Shown here one piece after another: positions 1-7,433 of a DNA stretch of 43,187 nt (position 1 is the stretch's first letter; the number at the start of each line of letters is the position of its first letter). The position numbers were made by a program, and so were the translations under genes. The notes beneath the pieces were generated by a model that saw nothing but the letters and a program-made list of their open reading frames with translations, had not been told where the DNA came from and made no database searches. The DNA is from Gluconobacter cerevisiae (GTDB lineage: Bacteria > Pseudomonadota > Alphaproteobacteria > Acetobacterales > Acetobacteraceae): the NCBI RefSeq assembly GCF_015244675.1, contig NZ_JABCQO010000013.1:1-43187 (forward strand), in the 5' to 3' direction.

Positions 1-30
1 TCTGGCGCTCAGACAACAAAAATACCTCAC

Positions 31-63
31 TCACAGGCCTACCCTCCATCGGTAAGCCTGTGA
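31..63 (-). terminator. Putative terminator hairpin downstream of glycerate kinase
   Basis: TCACAGGCCTACC and GGTAAGCCTGTGA form a 13-position stem with a single C-A mismatch around a 7-nt loop. On the minus strand the stem is followed within about ten bases by a run of five T. It lies about 45 nt past the stop of the minus-strand glycerate kinase gene, so it is placed to end that transcript. The T-run is not immediately adjacent, so the call is tentative. Confidence 0.5.
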
Positions 64-107
64 ATCACAACCTCTCGCTCAGTTCAATAAATTAATAGGT
101 CCTGAGC

Positions 108-1373
108 CTAGTTTTGACGGATTAGGATTGCCCTGAAATCGTTGACGTTCGTCTCTGTCGGTCCCGGCACGAACAGATCGCCCAGAGCCTCGAACGCTGT
201 ATAAGCATCATTTTCCATCAGAAGATCGACAGGACTGAACCCCTTTTCCCGCAGCCGTTCCATGCTGCCACCATCGGCGAACGCCCCAGCATTATCTTCC
301 GACCCGTCAATGCCATCGGTATCCGCCGCAAGTGCCACAAACGGCAGCCCTTCCGCCGCAAGTGCAAAAGCCAGAAGAAACTCCGTGTTCCGACCGCCTC
401 GCCCCTGTCCGCGTATCGTCACCGTGGTTTCCCCACCCGATAAAATGACGACCGGCCGTCTGAACGGCCGATCCCTGAGAACGACCTCTCTCACGAGAGC
501 GGCATGAACCTTGCCAACATCCCGGGCCTCCCCTTCGATCGCATCGGACAGGATCACAGGGTAAATCCCCGCCTGCCGCGCTTTCTCCGCCGCTGCTTCC
601 AAAGACAGATGCGCTGAAGCAATCACACGGACACTGTGCCCGCTGAAGACCGGATCGGTCGCTAGTGGCGCCCGGCCTTCCTCCCCGTCCAGCCAGGACT
701 GGATCTTCTCCGGAAGTCGCAGTTTCCAAGTCTTCACGAGACGACGGGCCTCTTCGCGCGTTCCCATATCCGGCACGGTCGGGCCTGAGGCCACCTGCGC
801 CGGATCATCAAACGGAACGTCGGAAACTACCAGAGACACCACCTTCGCCGGAGCCGCTGCCGCAGCAAGACGACCACCCTTGATACCGGAGACCTGCTTG
901 CGGATGCTGTTCATAACCGAAATTGGTGCCCCGGATGCCAGCAGAATACGGTTCAGTTCGGCCTCATCCGCAAGCGTCATCCCCGGTGGTGGGCACGGAA
1001 GCAGGGCGGACCCGCCGCCACAAATCAGCGCCACCACGAGATCATCCGGTCCCAATCCTTTGACGGCATCAAAAAGCGCTTCCGTTGCTTTCAGACCTGC
1101 TTCGTCCGGCACGGGGTGCGATGCTTCCAGCACACGGATAAACCGCGTTGGACACACATTCCCGTAACGGGTGACAACCACACCGCTCAGCGGGCCCGTC
1201 CAGACACGCTCAAAAGCCGCTGCAAGCTGGGCAGCTCCTTTTCCGGCCCCGATTACAACCGTTCGTCCTTTCGGAAGCTCGGGGAGATGCGCTGACAGAA
1301 TCTGATCTGGCTCCGCCGCACCAACAGCAGCCTCAAAAAGTTCTGTCAGGAATGCACGATCCTGAAACATCAT
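108..1373 (-). CDS. ttuD: Glycerate 2-kinase, type-2 (TtuD/MOFRL family)
   Basis: A 421-residue cytoplasmic protein of the glycerate kinase type-2 family, which phosphorylates D-glycerate to 2-phosphoglycerate and feeds tartronate/hydroxypyruvate and glycerol oxidation products into glycolysis. Visible family marks are the glycine-rich VVIGAGKGA segment near residue 40, ASHPVPDEAG near 85, the phosphate-binding-like CGGGSALLP near 120, SDVPFDDP near 185, and the C-terminal MOFRL region with SGGETTVTIRG, GRGGRNTEF and AADTDGIDGSEDNAGA. An older name for such proteins is hydroxypyruvate reductase TtuD; the kinase assignment is preferred from family knowledge. An upstream in-frame ATG at 1394 exists. 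I chose the ATG at 1373 because it has AGGA at 1381-1384, 7 nt upstream, while 1394 has no clear site. It stands alone, with an AT-rich 5' region and a hairpin at 31-63. Confidence 0.9.
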   Translation of the reverse strand: MMFQDRAFLTELFEAAVGAAEPDQILSAHLPELPKGRTVVIGAGKGAAQLAAAFERVWTGPLSGVVVTRYGNVCPTRFIRVLEASHPVPDEAGLKATEALFDAVKGLGPDDLVVALICGGGSALLPCPPPGMTLADEAELNRILLASGAPISVMNSIRKQVSGIKGGRLAAAAAPAKVVSLVVSDVPFDDPAQVASGPTVPDMGTREEARRLVKTWKLRLPEKIQSWLDGEEGRAPLATDPVFSGHSVRVIASAHLSLEAAAEKARQAGIYPVILSDAIEGEARDVGKVHAALVREVVLRDRPFRRPVVILSGGETTVTIRGQGRGGRNTEFLLAFALAAEGLPFVALAADTDGIDGSEDNAGAFADGGSMERLREKGFSPVDLLMENDAYTAFEALGDLFVPGPTETNVNDFRAILIRQN

Positions 1374-1748
1374 TGTCTGTTCCTGTCTGTCCATCTTGCA
1401 TAAAAGCTGTTGAGCATCTTGTCGTCACAATCAAATATTATTGTTTATCAATCATTTTTTTGAATCTGAAATCTTCAAGCTGAATGATATTTTATTCCAA
1501 ACACAAAAATTATGGTTATCTGAAAATAAATTCACGGAAATTCTGCATTTAATATTTGGCCGCGTTACAATTTAAATCTCTTTCAGAAATTTTTTCCCTT
1601 GCATTTTTGAAAAACATGGCGCCTAACTAGAGATGGCAGGTGCTCTTGAGTGAGTTTTCGGCGCGTGTTGCGCCATTCGTTCTCCTTAAGTGTTATGATT
1701 TCGTGTGTATCTTGTACACGACTGCTATTGTTAAAAAGGAGCCTCGTT
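1374..1748. other. AT-rich intergenic region holding the csp promoter and leader
   Basis: No gene is visible between the divergent glycerate kinase and cold-shock genes. The segment from about 1430 to 1600 is strongly AT-rich with many short A and T runs. A possible promoter for the cold-shock gene is TTGCAT at 1599-1604 with TAACTA at 1624-1629, but the 19-nt spacer is long. The remainder, about 1630-1748, would be the transcribed csp leader (separate entry). Start-like codons here open only short frames without ribosome-binding sites. Confidence 0.5.
1682..1741 (+). promoter_or_regulatory. Structured csp 5' leader with anti-Shine-Dalgarno
   Basis: The ribosome-binding site AAGGAG (1736-1741, 7 nt before the ATG) has an exact complement, CTCCTT, at 1682-1687. 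Between them a local hairpin can form at 1701-1721: TCGTGTGTA pairs with TGTACACGA, two of the nine pairs being G-U, with a 3-nt loop. The leader could therefore mask or expose the ribosome-binding site depending on fold. Leaders of cold-shock genes are known to switch structure with temperature in enterobacteria; that this one does is inference. Confidence 0.45.
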
Positions 1749-1955
1749 ATGGCAACAGGCACCGTAAAATGGTTTAACTCCACCAAGGGCTTTGGCTTTA
1801 TCCAGCCTGACAACGGTGGTCAGGACGCGTTCGTTCACATCTCTGAACTCGAGCGCGCCGGAATGCACACTCTGAACGAAGGCCAGCACGTCTCTTACGA
1901 GCTCGAATCTGGCCGTAACGGCAAGACATCGGCAGTGAGCATCAAGGCAATCTAA
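1749..1955 (+). CDS. cspA: Cold-shock protein (CspA family)
   Basis: A 68-residue single cold-shock domain protein, a small cytoplasmic RNA/ssDNA-binding chaperone. The family signatures are intact: GTVKWFN at 4-10, RNP1 KGFGFI at 13-18, RNP2-like DAFVHIS at 26-32, then the GQHVSYELE strand and the NGKTSAVSI tail. The length is the usual one for the family. The reading frame is open upstream to 1650, but the ATG at 1749 is the real start because the conserved domain begins there and AAGGAG (1736-1741) sits 7 nt upstream. A strong intrinsic terminator follows at 1986-2011, so it is a single-gene unit. Its leader of roughly 120 nt carries the structures described separately. Which csp paralogue this is, and whether it is cold-induced, cannot be told from the sequence. 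Confidence 0.95.
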   Translation: MATGTVKWFNSTKGFGFIQPDNGGQDAFVHISELERAGMHTLNEGQHVSYELESGRNGKTSAVSIKAI

Positions 1956-1985
1956 TTGCTCTGATGTGCACTCTGGTGTACAGAA

Positions 1986-2011
1986 AGCCGCCCGTCAGGG
2001 CGGCTTTTTTT
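1986..2011 (+). terminator. Rho-independent terminator of csp
   Basis: A perfect 8-bp stem, AGCCGCCC and GGGCGGCT, with a GTCA loop is followed directly by seven T (2005-2011, the first T being part of the stem). It lies 30 nt past the csp stop codon and its T-run touches the last codons of the convergent LysR-type gene. It is the only G+C-rich hairpin in the window with a textbook T-run. Confidence 0.93.
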
Positions 2012-2915
2012 ATGCCTGATTTTCCGATGCGCCCCAAGAAACCTCAATACACGCTAGCATACCAAGCAGGGCGTTAGCGATCGGGCTCTGATAACGCTCC
2101 TTATGACGCATCCCATAAAAAAAACGGCTCTCAGGAATCTGCAGGATTGCGTGCAGCGTCCCTGCACGTAACGCCGGCGCCACCACCAGAGACGATAATG
2201 CCCCGATGCCGGCACCAGCCTCTATGGCAGTCCGCACACCTTCATTTGAAGGCAGCACAAGACCAATATTCAGATCTTTCGTAAGGATATCACGCGCGCC
2301 CAGATACTGTTCAAGAGTTGAACGTGTCCCGGACCCGTCTTCGCGCATGACCCAATCCTGTTTGCGCAGCCAGACGTCATCAACCTGCGCCGGGAGCAGA
2401 GAACTGGCCTGCACAAGAATGAGATGGTCTTTCCCCACCGGCCATTGAGCCAGTGCAGGATCGTCAACAACGGCTTCTACAATCCCGACCTCGGCCTCCC
2501 CTTCCCGAACCATACGGGCCGCCTCCTCCGTGTTGCTGATCGCCAGTTCGACCTCGATTTCGGGATATTTCTGTCGAAACGCTGCAAGGATCCGAGGAAG
2601 CCAGTATGCGGCAATGGTCTGACTAGCAACAGCTCTCAGCGTACCTCGCCTCAGACCGCTGATGTCCCTCAGGACATTTTCAGCGACGGCTGCCTGAGCA
2701 ACCACCGCCCGCGCCTCGGGCAGAAACAGACGTCCTGCATCGGTCAGACTAATCCCTCGACCGACCCTATGGAAAAGCTTGATCCCATAACGCGCTTCCA
2801 GAACCGCAATGGCAGCCGAAACAGCAGACTGGGTCACGTTCATGGCCTGACTTGCGGCCGTAACATGCTCGCGTTCCGCAACTGCGATGAAAAGACGAAG
2901 CTGATCGAGTGTCAT
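2010..2915 (-). CDS. LysR-type transcriptional regulator (YeiE/CysB-like)
   Basis: A 301-residue LysR-type regulator. The N-terminal winged helix-turn-helix (residues about 1-60) starts MTLDQLRLFIAVAE and includes AASQAMNVTQSAVSAAI, the recognition helix, and LFHRVGRGISLTDAG. The rest is a substrate-binding-like effector domain (about 90-295). It is divergent from the YeiH-type transporter at 3025. In enterobacteria the LysR regulator YeiE sits beside yeiH, so the pair is a familiar arrangement and this protein probably senses a small sulfur or anionic ligand and controls the transporter. An inverted repeat, TCAATC-N9-GATTGA, at 2934-2954 is a good candidate binding site. The start at 2915 matches the family N-terminus; its ribosome-binding site is weak. 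The ligand is not deducible. Confidence 0.88.
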   Translation of the reverse strand: MTLDQLRLFIAVAEREHVTAASQAMNVTQSAVSAAIAVLEARYGIKLFHRVGRGISLTDAGRLFLPEARAVVAQAAVAENVLRDISGLRRGTLRAVASQTIAAYWLPRILAAFRQKYPEIEVELAISNTEEAARMVREGEAEVGIVEAVVDDPALAQWPVGKDHLILVQASSLLPAQVDDVWLRKQDWVMREDGSGTRSTLEQYLGARDILTKDLNIGLVLPSNEGVRTAIEAGAGIGALSSLVVAPALRAGTLHAILQIPESRFFYGMRHKERYQSPIANALLGMLACIEVSWGASENQA

Positions 2916-2933
2916 AGAGTTCTTCTAACACAA

Positions 2934-2954
2934 TCAATCTGATTTTCCGATTGA
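2934..2954. promoter_or_regulatory. Candidate LysR-type operator between divergent genes
   Basis: TCAATC at 2934-2939 and GATTGA at 2949-2954 form a perfect inverted repeat with a 9-nt spacer. It lies 19 nt upstream of the LysR start codon and about 70 nt upstream of the transporter start. LysR proteins usually bind an imperfect palindrome in exactly this divergent position and repress themselves. No other repeat of this quality is seen in the 109-nt gap. Confidence 0.4.
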
Positions 2955-3024
2955 AACCAGAAAAATTACTCGTTGGAATGATGTATTCTCTTCAGCCTAG
3001 ATGTCTCCGGCAAGGGAGATCATC

Positions 3025-4071
3025 ATGCACATATCCTGCTTCAGAAACCGTCCGATCTTCAGACTCTCCGGTATCGTGGGCGCAAAGCTGCCTGGCATCG
3101 CTCTTTGTGCGGGCATTACCGTGCTGGCTTTTGAAGCGGAGAAAATCGAACAGGCATTTCTACAGAAGGCTTGGCTTGAAATGCTCAATCTGGCCCTTGT
3201 CATTGGCGTCGGCCTCCGCTCGGTGTCCAATCGAAGCCGGATTTTTGATTCAGGGATCAGGTTTTGTTCAAAATCCCTTCTTGATGTTGCCATCGTTCTT
3301 CTCGGAACCGGCTTTAGCATGGCAGGGATCGTCTCGGCAGGACCCGTCATGATTGCCTGTGTCTTCGGGATTGTCAGCTTCAGCCTGGCCTTGACCGTTC
3401 TGATCGGACGAATGGCCGGCCTTTCCCGTTCACAAACCCTGCTCGTAGCCTGTGGTAATTCGATCTGCGGAAATTCTGCCATCATGGCGGTCGCACCCGT
3501 CATTCATGCCCGCGACGAAGAGATTGGTGCAACTCTCGCCTTCACTGCCGCAGGTGGCCTTGCCGTCGTTCTCGGGTTACCACTCCTTCTGCCGTTCCTC
3601 CAGTTATCCGATATCGCGGAAGGCAATGTTGCCGGACTGACTGTCTATGCCGTTCCACAGGTCATGGCAGCAGCATCACCTTTTGGGGCTGCTGCCTTGC
3701 ATACCGGGACACTGGTCAAGCTCATGCGCGTCCTGACACTAGGACCGGTATGCATTGTCCTGTCGCTTCTGTTCGCCCGTAGAGAGGGTCCGTCAGTGAC
3801 GCGTCCGAACCCATGTCGTCTCGTTCCGTGGTACATCACGGGATTTTTGATGATGATGATCTGCCGGTCTTTCAGTCTTATTCCCGAAGCAGTCCTGCCC
3901 ATCCTCAACAGCTTCGCCACAGCCCTGACCGTTATGGCAATGGCAGCCTTGGGGATGAGCATTGATATCCGGTCCGTCTTCAAGGCCAGCGGACCATTGA
4001 TGCTTACGGTCGTGTTGTCTCTGGTCGGTCTTGTCAGCGCCAGTCTGATGCTGGTGAAGGTCCTGACCTGA
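3025..4071 (+). CDS. yeiH: YeiH/UPF0324 family putative sulfate exporter
   Basis: A 348-residue inner-membrane protein with about ten hydrophobic segments, of the YeiH (UPF0324, putative sulfate exporter) family. Family features visible are PGIALCAGITVLAFEAE at the N-terminus, LLDVAIVLLGTGFS, the ACGNSICGNSAIMAVAPVI segment (residues about 145-163) typical of the family, and the terminal half with MAMAALGMSIDIRS. The ATG at 3025 is preferred over that at 3001 because AAGGGAG lies at 3012-3018, 6 nt upstream. It faces a divergent LysR-type regulator that likely controls it. Transport of sulfate, sulfite or an organosulfonate has been proposed for relatives but the true substrate is uncertain. 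Its stop lies 7 nt from the convergent dehydrogenase gene, with no clear terminator between. Confidence 0.87.
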   Translation: MHISCFRNRPIFRLSGIVGAKLPGIALCAGITVLAFEAEKIEQAFLQKAWLEMLNLALVIGVGLRSVSNRSRIFDSGIRFCSKSLLDVAIVLLGTGFSMAGIVSAGPVMIACVFGIVSFSLALTVLIGRMAGLSRSQTLLVACGNSICGNSAIMAVAPVIHARDEEIGATLAFTAAGGLAVVLGLPLLLPFLQLSDIAEGNVAGLTVYAVPQVMAAASPFGAAALHTGTLVKLMRVLTLGPVCIVLSLLFARREGPSVTRPNPCRLVPWYITGFLMMMICRSFSLIPEAVLPILNSFATALTVMAMAALGMSIDIRSVFKASGPLMLTVVLSLVGLVSASLMLVKVLT

Positions 4072-4078
4072 CGCAGTC

Positions 4079-5146
4079 CTACCGGTAGATTTTCCCGTAT
4101 CGGTTGGCCAGATAATCGGCCAGCGGAATATCTTCCTGTCGCACAAAACCCTTCGTTGGGATTTTTCCTTCTGCCAGCAGATCCAGAACGGCGCAGATGG
4201 ACCCGGCCGTCGTGAGCTGGATTGCCGTACGGAATCCTCCCATGAAATCCTGAGACTCAATGGAACGCGCGACCGTTTCCTGCTGGAGTTTTCCGTCCTT
4301 CAGGCCGGTCACGATAACAGAAAGAACGACCAGATCCTGAGTGGTGCCCGGAATGGCATGCGTAAAAATATCCTGAAGGATATGTCGCCGCTCCGACAGA
4401 CGCAGATCCGACAGCAGAACCTTCATGATATCCCGGTGCCCCGGATAGCGCATGGTGCGATAATTAAGTTCGCGCACCTTGCCTTCATAGGTCTCGCACA
4501 AGGAGCCTAGACCGCCCGACGTATTGAAGGCTTCATAAGTTACGCCATCGACGCCCAGCGTCTCAACACCGTCCAGAGCGGGAACTACAACGCGCCGCCC
4601 GTCCACGATCGCCTCGCATGGCTCGATATATTCGTTAATCAGACCTTCCGTGCTCCAGGTCAGGTTATAACCCAGCGCGTTGGACGGAAACCGCGGAAGG
4701 GCCCCGACCCGTAGCCGGATCGTCTCGACCTCATCGAAATGCTGTGCCAGATCATGCGCGGCAATAGAGACAAAACCCGGCGCCAGACCACATTGTGGAA
4801 TGAATGCGCTGGACGCCCCTTCGGCCAGCGCCCGCACATCTTTCGTGGAGGCGACATCTTCCGTCAGATCGAGATAATGCGTGCCTGCCGCAGCAGCCGC
4901 TTTTGCGATATTCCGCGTCAGATGAAAGGGCAGCGCAGAGAGAACAGCGAACTGGCCCTCCAGCAGCGCTGGATCCAGTCCTTTTGCAATATCCACCGTT
5001 CTGCGCCTGACACCTTCCGGCAGGACAAGCGCCTGAAGGTGATCCGCATGACAGTCCAGTAGCGTGACGCCATAGCCTCCGTGATGGAGAAGCTCCGCAA
5101 TGGCTGAACCGATCTTTCCCGCGCCTGCAACCGTAACCTGCTTCAT
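4079..5146 (-). CDS. Saccharopine dehydrogenase-like NAD(P)-binding oxidoreductase
   Basis: A 355-residue protein with an N-terminal Rossmann fold beginning VTVAGAGKIGSAIAELL (GxGxxG at residues 8-13) and an acidic residue after strand 2 in TLLDCHAD. It belongs to the saccharopine dehydrogenase (LYS9/Lys1-like) superfamily: LPFHLTRNIAKAA, THYLDLTED, PQCGLAPGFVSIAAHDL and the C-terminal catalytic-domain region follow in order. Family members act reductively or oxidatively on amino-acid adducts such as saccharopine or carboxyspermidine; the exact substrate is unknown. The frame is open to 5206, but the ATG at 5146 is chosen because AGGA (5154-5157) is 7 nt upstream and the nucleotide-binding motif begins at once. 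It is divergent from an Lrp/AsnC regulator, suggesting amino-acid-responsive control. Confidence 0.8.
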   Translation of the reverse strand: MKQVTVAGAGKIGSAIAELLHHGGYGVTLLDCHADHLQALVLPEGVRRRTVDIAKGLDPALLEGQFAVLSALPFHLTRNIAKAAAAAGTHYLDLTEDVASTKDVRALAEGASSAFIPQCGLAPGFVSIAAHDLAQHFDEVETIRLRVGALPRFPSNALGYNLTWSTEGLINEYIEPCEAIVDGRRVVVPALDGVETLGVDGVTYEAFNTSGGLGSLCETYEGKVRELNYRTMRYPGHRDIMKVLLSDLRLSERRHILQDIFTHAIPGTTQDLVVLSVIVTGLKDGKLQQETVARSIESQDFMGGFRTAIQLTTAGSICAVLDLLAEGKIPTKGFVRQEDIPLADYLANRYGKIYR

Positions 5147-5246
5147 GATCATATCCTGTTTCGGAAGTGTTATGACAGCATCACGATCAGAGCAGACGGA
5201 TCTCAAGTGGCATCCAGACGATGAAATGCAGTTTCCATCGGCAGAT

Positions 5247-5264
5247 TGCCGGTTATAACTGGCA
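5247..5264. promoter_or_regulatory. 18-bp near-perfect palindrome, candidate Lrp/AsnC operator
   Basis: TGCCGGTTATAACTGGCA is a palindrome broken only at one symmetric pair (G opposite T). It ends 2 nt before the ATG of the Lrp-type regulator and lies in the divergent region shared with the dehydrogenase gene. Position and symmetry fit an autoregulatory operator that would cover the regulator's own ribosome-binding site. It also overlaps an alternative TTG codon at 5246. Confidence 0.5.
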
Positions 5265-5266
5265 GA

Positions 5267-5695
5267 ATGACGGATTCACTGGATCAGGCCCTGCTCGACA
5301 TCCTGCGTCGCAATGCACGCACGCCCACAGCTGCGCTGGCGCGTAGGCTCGGGATTTCACGCACAACCCTTCAGGGACGCATGGAACGTCTGGAACGACA
5401 GGGCCACATCCGCGGCTACACACTTGTGGAGAATACTGACGACGACCTGCTTCGCGCGCATGTCTCGATCGTCATCACGCCGCGCCATAGCCAGAAGGTA
5501 GAGCGCGACCTGAAAACACTTCCCGAACTCCGGGAATTACACGCAGTCAGCGGCGCTTCGGACCTGATTGCCATACTGGGCGCGGCCACCACAGAGGCCA
5601 TCAACCGTGCCATTGATGATATCGGTCAGATGGAAGGTGTAGAGAGGACGGTATCCGCCATCATCCTCTCCACACGCTTTCGCAAAGGGAACTGA
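5267..5695 (+). CDS. Lrp/AsnC family transcriptional regulator
   Basis: A 142-residue regulator. An N-terminal helix-turn-helix (about residues 5-50: LDQALLDILRRNARTPTAALARRLGISRTTLQGRMERLERQG) is followed by the linker GHIRGYTL and an RAM/ligand-binding ferredoxin-like domain (about 65-140) with ELHAVSGASDLIAIL. Proteins of this family form dimers to octamers and respond to amino acids. It is divergent from a saccharopine-dehydrogenase-like gene, its most likely target, and a palindrome sits just before its start. The frame also allows a TTG at 5246, but the ATG at 5267 fits the usual family N-terminus better. No strong ribosome-binding site precedes either start. It ends 4 nt from the convergent porin gene. 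Confidence 0.87.
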   Translation: MTDSLDQALLDILRRNARTPTAALARRLGISRTTLQGRMERLERQGHIRGYTLVENTDDDLLRAHVSIVITPRHSQKVERDLKTLPELRELHAVSGASDLIAILGAATTEAINRAIDDIGQMEGVERTVSAIILSTRFRKGN

Positions 5696-5699
5696 TCCC

Positions 5700-7238
5700 T
5701 TAGAGAGCGGCGTTGAAAACCATTCCCAGAACTGCCGCGTCCTTATAACGGGTCGTTCCACCAAGACGGTTAAAATACTGGAAGTCCGGCTGTAGCGTCA
5801 GACCATTCATGATGTGGAAACTATAGAAAAACTCATAAACGTTCTCATGCGACTGAACACCGTGCGGAACACCGAAATTGGTGGACTGGAACGGCAGACC
5901 ATTATCAAGCGACGCTTCCTGTTGCAGGATCGCAGCCCGGCTGAAGTTCATCCACTGATACGCAATACCCCACGTATCCAGCGGGCGGCCCCAGAGCTTG
6001 CCAGTATCAAGCAGAGAGCCAACCAGATGATGGTTCATCGCAGACGTCTGACCCGAAGCATAGGAATAGTATCCTGCCAGCATGAGGCCGTTCATCGGGC
6101 CATCGCCATGCCGGATCAGCATCTGATCCATCAGCACCCAGACAGACGTCTGGCCGCTTTGATAGCGCGGATTGCGGCCACTCAACACCCAGGCCTGCCC
6201 TGATCCGTCATCATACAGATCGTGATAGCGCGAGTTATCGTACATGGCGCCGACCTTGTAATGGCCGATCAGCTTGTCCTTGCCAAACTCCGGAATCCAG
6301 CCCAGTTCGACCTCGGTGGAGAGCTTACCAAGCCCGCTCTGCGCCCAGGACCAGCCGGAAATGCCGCCATTATACGAATGGGGAGATACGGCAAACAGGC
6401 CGCCCATCAGGTAGAGATGCGGGTTCGGCATCAGACGCAGAACGGTACCCATATTGCCCGACGGCCAGTCACGTCCGCCATTGAGGTACTTGGTCGGCGT
6501 GACGTTGCCGCACATGGAGACGTTCGCGAAGCTGCAAAGCCAGGGAGAATTATTGAAGAACGTGCCCGTCGGGATCCAGCCAGCCGCCAGATCCACCTTC
6601 CGGTTAAACCACGCTTTCTCCGCATAAGCCCACACGAGATGCGCCACGACATTGCCACGCGCGCCATAAATCTGCTGGGCCTGCGTGACGTTATCGCCGA
6701 TATCACCGCTCAGGTTCCGGCCATGCCCGTTCACCATCAGTGTATGCAGCCACAGATCCTTGGACCAGTCGCCACCCAGAATCTGATGCCAGTCCAGATC
6801 AACCGTCACACCGACCTGCCCGGCATTCGTCTCGGTCTGGTGACGCCCACCCGTCACATTACCCATAAGACTTTCATACACATCCACCGCAACATAGATG
6901 CCATGCTTCTGGAGCCAGGGCTGCACGCCGCCCCATGTCCCGAGCATATGGGTCGTGCCGTAAGGCGCACCAAAGGACGGCGGTCCATACGGAGACTGGA
7001 GAAAACCCGGAATGGTCGTGGACAGTGGAGGAACCGGCTGCGTCTCCGACCCCATAGGGGCAGGATTGGTCAGATCTTCCGAACTTGCCTTGCTCTTGCT
7101 GCTCTGCGCCTGAGCAGTACCGGACCCCATTGTGAGCACCCCCAACCCGCAGGCGAAAGCGAACGACAGGACAGAACCGGATCTGCGGCAAGCCGCACCA
7201 GTAGGAACCAACCTCAGGAATTTACTCACATGCCTCAA
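5700..7238 (-). CDS. oprB: OprB-type carbohydrate-selective porin
   Basis: An outer-membrane beta-barrel of about 510 residues of the carbohydrate porin OprB family, which passes sugars and related polyols into the periplasm, where acetic acid bacteria oxidise them. A signal peptide is clear (hydrophobic VLSFAFACGLGVLTMG, cleavage near AQAQ), then a Pro/Ser-rich spacer and the barrel, beginning near HMLGTWGGVQPWLQKHGI and rich in alternating aromatic strands. QPDFQYF near the C-terminus is typical of OprB. The frame is open to a TTG at 7262 and also holds a GTG at 7229. I favour the TTG at 7238 because an AAGGGGA ribosome-binding site lies just upstream of it; the start remains uncertain by a few codons. 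It is convergent with the Lrp gene and divergent from an ABC exporter. Confidence 0.9.
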   Translation of the reverse strand: MRHVSKFLRLVPTGAACRRSGSVLSFAFACGLGVLTMGSGTAQAQSSKSKASSEDLTNPAPMGSETQPVPPLSTTIPGFLQSPYGPPSFGAPYGTTHMLGTWGGVQPWLQKHGIYVAVDVYESLMGNVTGGRHQTETNAGQVGVTVDLDWHQILGGDWSKDLWLHTLMVNGHGRNLSGDIGDNVTQAQQIYGARGNVVAHLVWAYAEKAWFNRKVDLAAGWIPTGTFFNNSPWLCSFANVSMCGNVTPTKYLNGGRDWPSGNMGTVLRLMPNPHLYLMGGLFAVSPHSYNGGISGWSWAQSGLGKLSTEVELGWIPEFGKDKLIGHYKVGAMYDNSRYHDLYDDGSGQAWVLSGRNPRYQSGQTSVWVLMDQMLIRHGDGPMNGLMLAGYYSYASGQTSAMNHHLVGSLLDTGKLWGRPLDTWGIAYQWMNFSRAAILQQEASLDNGLPFQSTNFGVPHGVQSHENVYEFFYSFHIMNGLTLQPDFQYFNRLGGTTRYKDAAVLGMVFNAAL

Positions 7239-7433
7239 ACCAACTTCCCCTTGAAGAGCCAAAAAACGCGAAATACAGGGATGCCATGATCCGCACCCTT
7301 AAGTAAAATTCACTTTACAGAAAGAGCTTTGTTGCAGGAAGGCACAAAACAGTGAGACAATTGAAACAATAAGACTTTATTTTATAAAATAAGATCACGC
7401 CAGTTTTCATTACCCTCCCACCCCGGAATCCTC

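Noticed and set aside
6222-7289. Plus-strand frame of 355 codons opposite the porin
   Set aside because: Rich in Arg, His and Pro as expected from antisense reading; the porin on the other strand is certain.
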